Assembly: GCA_031310005.1 (NCBI GenBank)
Contig: CM062383.1
Coordinates: 1,116,001 to 1,180,000 of the forward strand
Length of the DNA stretch: 64,000 bases
Source: Dactylellina haptotyla
Lineage: Eukaryota > Ascomycota > Orbiliomycetes > Orbiliales > Orbiliaceae
Direction of reading: 5' to 3'
The translations under genes and the position numbers were made by a program. Positions 59,083 through 64,000 of the stretch are shown one piece after another. The notes under the pieces were generated by a model, which was given only the letters and a program-made list of their open reading frames with translations, did not search any database and was not told where the DNA came from. Within the stretch, counting starts at the first letter, position 1. Each line of letters begins with the position of its first letter.

Positions 59083-59472
59083 ATGCCAATCGATCACTTA
59101 ATGATCCGCATCCAGGCTTCCAAGTGGGAAGCCTCCAAGGCCTTCTACGAGGAAGCTCTCAAACCCATCGGGTATTCAATCTTGAAGACCTTCGCGGACG
59201 GCGATGTCATGGGTCTTGGTGAAAGCCACCCAGACCTCTGGGTAGTCAAGATCCCAGATTCCTCTTCTCTTGGTGACCACCCGTACCACTTCGCTTTCAG
59301 AGCGGAGTCCAAACAGCAAGTCGATGAGTTCCACGATTTGGGTGTCGCCAACGGTGGCACTTCCAATGGTGCTGCGGGGCCGAGACCCAACTACGGACCT
59401 ACCTATTACGGAGCATTCGTCAAGGACCCAGCTGGCAACAACATTGAAATTGTCACTCATTCCGAAGCGTAA
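59083..59472 (+). CDS. VOC/glyoxalase-fold protein
   Basis: Single-exon, 129 residues, about the size of a single-domain vicinal-oxygen-chelate protein. DHLMIRIQASKWEASKAFYE, DVMGLGESHPDLWV, HPYHFAFRAESKQQVDEFHD and PTYYGAFVKDPAGNNIEIV are the paired beta-alpha-beta modules, with candidate metal ligands His5, His ~69 and Glu ~125. The group includes glyoxalase I-like and bleomycin-resistance-like enzymes; the substrate cannot be told from sequence. Confidence 0.92.
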   Translation: MPIDHLMIRIQASKWEASKAFYEEALKPIGYSILKTFADGDVMGLGESHPDLWVVKIPDSSSLGDHPYHFAFRAESKQQVDEFHDLGVANGGTSNGAAGPRPNYGPTYYGAFVKDPAGNNIEIVTHSEA

Positions 59473-60112
59473 ATAAAGAGGGGGGGGAAGTTGATTGGAA
59501 TTTTATGCATGTAATTGCGGGGTAGTTTTAGTGGTTAATGGACGAATCGGCGATTATGATGGATTAGTAGGCTGACCAGGTGTTGGTCGAGATCCGAGGA
59601 GTTCTTATATGTACCCGTCTAGGGTCCCATGTAGTCATATCCTTTTTTTCTGAAGAAAACCCCTGCATGTTAATAAGCACCGCACAATTAAAGTTCTGTG
59701 CTTATTGTATATCATTTTTGATATATATTAAATTCAAGCTCTCCTAAGTAGTTTTCCCTGGAACATGTGCAGTGTCATTGGCCGTTTCTCGCCAACTCAC
59801 GCCCAACACCAAAAATACCACACGTTGCCAAGCACCATTGTTGTGAGCATCTTTTGTCCCTCTTTGGAATCATTGCGTAGGAAATATGTTTCTCGTAAGT
59901 ATTGTCGCGATTTGAGAAAGATTATTCCGTTTTGCCCATTAGATACAATCTCATACAATGAGCGGATATCAGCTGTTATGCCACAGTACCACCACATGGC
60001 CATATGCTTCCGTGTCCCGAGACCTCTTCATAGGTCTCAGTAAAAACGTAGATACCTATCGAGAATACGAAATTTCAAAATTGAAGACCCGCGGATATAA
60101 AGTACAATAGAA
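59473..60112. other. Intergenic stretch
   Basis: About 640 bp with the VOC 3' flank. A 92-codon frame at 59765-60043 resembles nothing known. Confidence 0.45.
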
Positions 60113-60697
60113 ATGGTCTGCCAAGGTCCACCTGAGCCTCCCCTACGCCGCTTCTACACCACTCTCCCCACAAACCTCCCCGCCCGGTTCGTCCCCCACC
60201 GCATCTTTGTCGTCCGCCACAACCACCACAACATCTGCTTCCCCATGAACTCTCTTCACAAGCCGTCTGTAACCCTCACCCTTCCGCGCCGCCAGAATGG
60301 CGGACCAGTATACCTCCAGCTGCGCATCGTGGGCTGGCGATGGACGTTAGCGGATACCATGGACCCCACGGTCAACCTTAAGGGGTTAGGCTTGAACGTG
60401 CCGGGCGTGCCTGGATACGACCCCGAACTTGACGAATGGGGGAGAGTCAAAAAGAAGAAGCGTAAGATGCGACAGGTGGGGCAACGGCGGACGGTGAAGG
60501 AGTGGACTGCGGAAAACGCAAGGACGGCAGGGAAGAAAGTTATGCGGGTGCTGGATGGGTGGTGTGTGAGGTTTAATTACTGGCTTGAGAGGAAAGAGCG
60601 CCGGAGAAGGAGGGAGGAGATGGAAGGCGAGGATACAGTTAAGATCGACCTGAACTTTGAGCGGTTCATGAAGATGGACCAGAGGTTTTGGAGTTGA
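60113..60697 (+). CDS. Hypothetical basic protein, 194 residues
   Basis: Uninterrupted ATG-started frame. No family recognised. The N-terminal half is Pro/Arg-rich; VYLQLRIVGWRWTLADTM and GLGLNVPGVPGYDPELDEWG suggest a folded patch; residues ~113-175 are highly basic (KKKKRKMRQ, ERKERRRRREE), which could be nuclear or nucleic-acid binding. Composition and length make a real gene likely, but without homologues this is moderate. No introns seen. Confidence 0.5.
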   Translation: MVCQGPPEPPLRRFYTTLPTNLPARFVPHRIFVVRHNHHNICFPMNSLHKPSVTLTLPRRQNGGPVYLQLRIVGWRWTLADTMDPTVNLKGLGLNVPGVPGYDPELDEWGRVKKKKRKMRQVGQRRTVKEWTAENARTAGKKVMRVLDGWCVRFNYWLERKERRRRREEMEGEDTVKIDLNFERFMKMDQRFWS

Positions 60698-61335
60698 CAA
60701 CTTGCGAGTTTGCAAAGTAAGATGTGAAAATGCTTAAGGACTGGATCTTGGACGCCTGGGAAAAGGCCTTCGGGTTATGGAGCTAGAGTAACATCTCTCT
60801 TTTATTGATATTTTTTTTGTCTATCCGTCATCCTGAAAGTATATACATAGAAAAAGGAAAACTGTATCGTCAAACCATACCTACCGACACCCCCCGAAAT
60901 CTATCTTGTTACACCTGAAAGCCTCTGCCCTTTCCTCGCTGTTATGTACAAAACCATAATTCCTATCTTTTTTGGTGTTCGTGAAGTCCATCCCTTACCA
61001 CCGAGTCTCCAAATATATACAGTAACGACCCTGGTGGAGAAAATAAAACAAAAAAGGGAGCTTTTAATGTTCGTATCGTACATACATGTAGAGTTATCCT
61101 TAAAAGAAGTGGTCTTAGGAATGAGGAGAGAGATGTATTATTTGGAAGCCCCAAAGGAAAAAAAGAAAAGAAGAAAAGCAGAACAAAGAAATTGGGTATC
61201 CCCAACGCCGGGTTTATGTGAGGTTTATCGATAGTGTCGCTCATGAAGAGGTGTGAACAAGGTTCCAAAAAAGGGATTCGTAGGTCATAACCTAAGCTTG
61301 AATTATTGGATTAATTTTCTGGCCGCCGTGCCTCT
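60698..61335. other. Intergenic stretch between convergent genes
   Basis: 3' flanks of the hypothetical gene and of RIM2, A-rich near 61150. Nothing else seen. Confidence 0.45.
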
Positions 61336-62841
61336 TCAAGCTTTTGAGATATTCGAGTCCGTTCCTAGCATGCGAAGTATTATTTCGTACCTGCAGAAGT
61401 CGCCATGTGATTAGCTATGATGAGTCTAAGTGAATGATTTTAAGAACCGGGTGATACTCACATTCCAAACATAATCATCGAACTTGGGACCACCTTTAAG
61501 ATATGACTCGTCAAACCGCCGTACATGGCTGCCATACCTTCCTCCTTCAACACCAGCTTGAAGCACTGCACCAGTCCCGTATATTTCGGTTTTCCATCTT
61601 CCAGTGGCGCCTGCCGCAATCGAGTCCTAACAACTTCATGCGGGTAGGTCACCGCCGTCGCGATAAGCTTCGCCGCACCTGCCGCACCACCACGGCCAAA
61701 GTATTCCAAGGCCGTGTCCAGCAGGTTACCCTCGACTCCGGATGCGATGCGACGCTCCTCCCGCTTCGTGAGAGCGAGCTTCATCCGTTCGTAGAGAACC
61801 CATTGTAATGTTGACTCTGTGACTCCAAGATAGCTGGCGCTCAGGCCCTTGTATAGTCCACGAACACCCTCCAGACGGACAGTTTGTTTGATACAGTCCC
61901 ACGAGTTCTTATATTGCCTTGTGGAGGTGGTTCCTGTCTTTGCTAGCGCGGTGTCCTTGTCAAGCTGTAGACGGGTTTTGACGAGCCAGATTGGGTTTGT
62001 GGCGGTACCGGTGACGATGCCGGCGATAATAGCGGCAGAGAGGTGGATTCCGGTGGATTCCTGGCCGTTGTTGAAATTGTCGGCGAGGATGCGCTTGCCG
62101 TTGCCGTATGTAAAAAAGTTTATGGAGCTACAAAGTAGTTTGTTAGAATAGGTAGACTTTTGCTTAAAGTAGTGGTATAGCACATACCGCGCGGGAACGA
62201 CGCCGACAAGATTCGGTCCCAATCCCTTGAACAAAGCTCTCCAGCCTTCTAGTTTGTAAACCTCACTGCGCAACCCAGAATGTTAGCTTTGGTTCCTCCA
62301 GTTTAGTTCCCTCTATTTTGGCGGGATAAATATTGGTGACACACCCTAATAGCTGGAATGTCTCTTTGAAATGGCGGAGCCCCATTCCCATCGCGGTCTC
62401 GTGGCCAGTTAGAGCGGCATTCCTCGCCGCGATTCTGTTTCGGTAAAAGTCGCCTTGTAACCGGGTTTTCAGAACATCAAGCGGGGATGTAAGAATCGCA
62501 GCGCTCATTCCACCGGCGCTATCGATATTGCAAAGGTGAAGTTAGCACTCAAATCCAATCGATGATGCTGTGGTGTAACCATCGCTGCGGGGTGTAATTG
62601 GTTGGTGGCGGGGCAACCCGCAGGTATAACAGTTCCAAACGTACCCTCCCGCGATAAAGTGCGCAAAAGACCGGCCGACCAACGGGTTGGTAGTGTTTGT
62701 GGGTTCGACATCAGGACGGGGCAGGGTGGCTCCGATCTCTTTGTCGATGGAGAGATTGCGGGGTTCCTGCGGTTCTCTGCGATGATGCGGTGGCGCGTGG
62801 ATCGCCGACGGTGGCTCTGAGCTTGCCATTCCAAGACCCAT
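61336..62841 (-). CDS. RIM2: Mitochondrial pyrimidine-nucleotide carrier (Rim2-like)
   Basis: SLC25-family inner-membrane carrier; yeast Rim2 imports pyrimidine nucleotides for mtDNA and RNA synthesis. Exons 62841-62645, 62518-62345, 62265-62188, 62127-61462 and 61390-61336 give 389 residues. Three carrier repeats are visible through PLDVLKTRLQ, PIWLVKTRLQ and PHEVVRTRLR, each followed by an EGxxxLxKG or close variant (EGWRALFKG, EGVRGLYKG, EGMAAMYGG). The PIW variant in repeat 2 and the long Pro-rich N-terminus favour the Rim2/SLC25A33-36 branch over other carriers. Phases agree at four introns. Confidence 0.88.
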
Positions 62842-63686
62842 GGCTGCGGTTTTTATTTCGTGCTCTCAGAAGGTGCTTGTCTTGAGGATGAGGGGACGGC
62901 GGAGTGAGATATGGGTGGCAGGGTGGATTATAAGGTTCGGTACGTTGCTATCATCGTTGATACAGCGGGAGAGAACAGTGGCCGAGGGAGAAAGGCTCGA
63001 TTGTGGGTTTTGAGGCCGTTAGTAAAAAGGCGTGAAGCTAGTCTCGGTGTCTCGCAAAAATTTTGAATGGCGGCGAAATTTTTGGGTTTGCAGAGTTGGG
63101 ACATCCCCACATCCAGTTAGCTCCATCTCGTCCGAGCGCTCCCATTCGCCAGCCGGCGCTGATGCCTGCTCCGTCATAATGCGGGCATGACCCAGTTTGG
63201 CACGATCTCGTGGGTTTTCCTTTAGCTGGAGAATTAGCACGGGAATGCAGATTGGCGAACATTTACGGCACACATACACATTTCATAAAGAAATGGGGGT
63301 ATATTATATTTATATATTGATATCATGTCACGAGTACAGCGGGACCAGTAAGACACAGCAGCATATTCTCATGAGAGTCGTATCATGACTATCCATTATC
63401 GGCATTGTGGATAATTGACAGGAGGAGTGCAGGGGATATACACAGGCGCTATTCTGATAGCAGTCTAGAGTGGTGGTGGTGGTAGAATGGTAGAATGTGT
63501 GTGATCAAGAGGTATGACGGAGGAATATAAAGTCGTAGAGAAAACGCCGTTATGACCAAATGTGAAAAAGGGAAAAGAAGCTATATGAATAACACAAGAT
63601 AATATATAAAAAGCGAAAACAACTGGAGAGGAGCTTCTTTTCCCGACAAAAACCGCAAGAAGAGAAGGAGAGAGGGTGGAAATAAA
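62842..63686. other. Intergenic stretch between RIM2 and RPL21
   Basis: About 845 bp: the RIM2 promoter at left and the eL21 3' flank at right, with a (TGG)n run at 63471-63483. No gene seen. Confidence 0.5.
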
Positions 63687-64000
63687 TTAAATAGTTGTTT
63701 CGTATGGTAGTGGGACGAGGGTTTGCGGCTTGTTGTCCTCTGTCGACACCGTTCTGGCTTCCCTGGGGAGAGGGATCTGTCTCTTCAGGTGGACGGTCTC
63801 GCCGGCAGCCTTGGCGGCCTTCTTCTTCTCAGCGTTCTCCTTGACACGTCGGATGAACTCCTCACGGCACTTGGAGTGGTGGATGTGCTCGATACGGATG
63901 TTGACTCGCTTCTCGAGGTATCGGTGGCCGACCTTCTTGTGGACGATGACGCCGACGGAGCTCTTGGTGACGTTGTAGACGATACCGGTCTTTCCGTGGT
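63687..64000 (-). CDS. RPL21: Ribosomal protein eL21, N-terminus beyond right edge
   Basis: Cytosolic large-subunit ribosomal protein. About 104 C-terminal residues of some 160 are visible: HGKTGIVYNVTKSSVGVIV, HRYLEKRVNIRIEHIHHSKC, EFIRRVKENAEKKKAAK, HLKRQIPLPREARTVSTE and the ending PQTLVPLPYETTI, all matching eL21. No intron within the visible part. The start lies outside the window. Confidence 0.97.
   Translation of the reverse strand, partial: HGKTGIVYNVTKSSVGVIVHKKVGHRYLEKRVNIRIEHIHHSKCREEFIRRVKENAEKKKAAKAAGETVHLKRQIPLPREARTVSTEDNKPQTLVPLPYETTI

Noticed and set aside
1-64000. CRISPR arrays, operons, riboswitches, biosynthetic clusters
   Set aside because: No regular spacer-repeat structure or bacterial signals, and the genes are unrelated housekeeping genes with their own promoters.

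Overview
The window looks like nuclear DNA of a filamentous ascomycete (Pezizomycotina). The reasons are short GT-AG introns of about 50-150 nt with CTAAC/CTGAC-like branch sites, compact single-copy genes on both strands, a lone 5S rRNA gene away from any rDNA array, and a gene set (Srb8/Med12, Csn2, Tea1/KelA, Sec2, Rho3, Met1, Rim2, Rav2) typical of that group. The intron-rich small genes and divergent orphan proteins would fit an early-diverging class such as Orbiliomycetes or Pezizomycetes, but that placement is inference.

Layout, left to right. 1-3273 (-): 5' two thirds of MED12, running off the left edge. 4485-5412 (+): Asterix-like PAT-complex subunit in nine exons. 6992-7530 (+): eIF1. 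9338-11237 (-): otubain with a Pro-rich N-terminus. 11.2-13.7 kb: gene-free and AT-rich. 13661-15331 (-): CSN2. 15853-18260 (+): orphan C2H2 zinc-finger protein. 18965-19261 (+): small Cys-rich protein. 20852-22336 (+): RHO3. 23959-25749 (+): MET1. 26039-26970 (-): deoxyribose-phosphate aldolase. 28137-32876 (-): Tea1/KelA kelch protein. 36947-38045 (+): kinase-like protein. 38057-39689 (-): SET protein. 40344-41599 (+): SDR. 41790-42305 (-) and 42583-43060 (+): divergent mitochondrial pair uS14m and ATP18. 43479-44647 (-): RAV2/Rogdi. 44954-45472 and 45899-46244 (+): two small membrane proteins. 46884-49120 (-): SEC2. 52306-54279 (-): predicted OTT_1508-like deaminase. 55913-56031 (+): 5S rRNA. 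57478-57979 (+): PDCD5. 59083-59472 (+): VOC/glyoxalase. 60113-60697 (+): orphan. 61336-62841 (-): RIM2. 63687-64000 (-): 3' part of ribosomal protein eL21.

The genes do not form a biosynthetic cluster or a defence island. Most are housekeeping. A polarity and exocytosis theme recurs (Rho3, Tea1/KelA, Sec2), as does a mitochondrial one (uS14m, Atp18, Rim2, perhaps the small membrane proteins), but the members are scattered and transcribed independently. I saw no transposon, viral remnant, CRISPR array or convincing tRNA.

Most worth a second look: the C-terminal deaminase-like motif in the 657-residue protein at 52-54 kb; the poor start context of eIF1, consistent with its known autoregulation; a 44-bp tandem duplication that copies the last codons and stop of RAV2; 12-18 nt micro-exons in the Asterix and RHO3 genes; an in-frame 60-nt intron in a small membrane-protein gene; and the 5S gene. 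I found no clear evidence of a wholly new multi-gene system.
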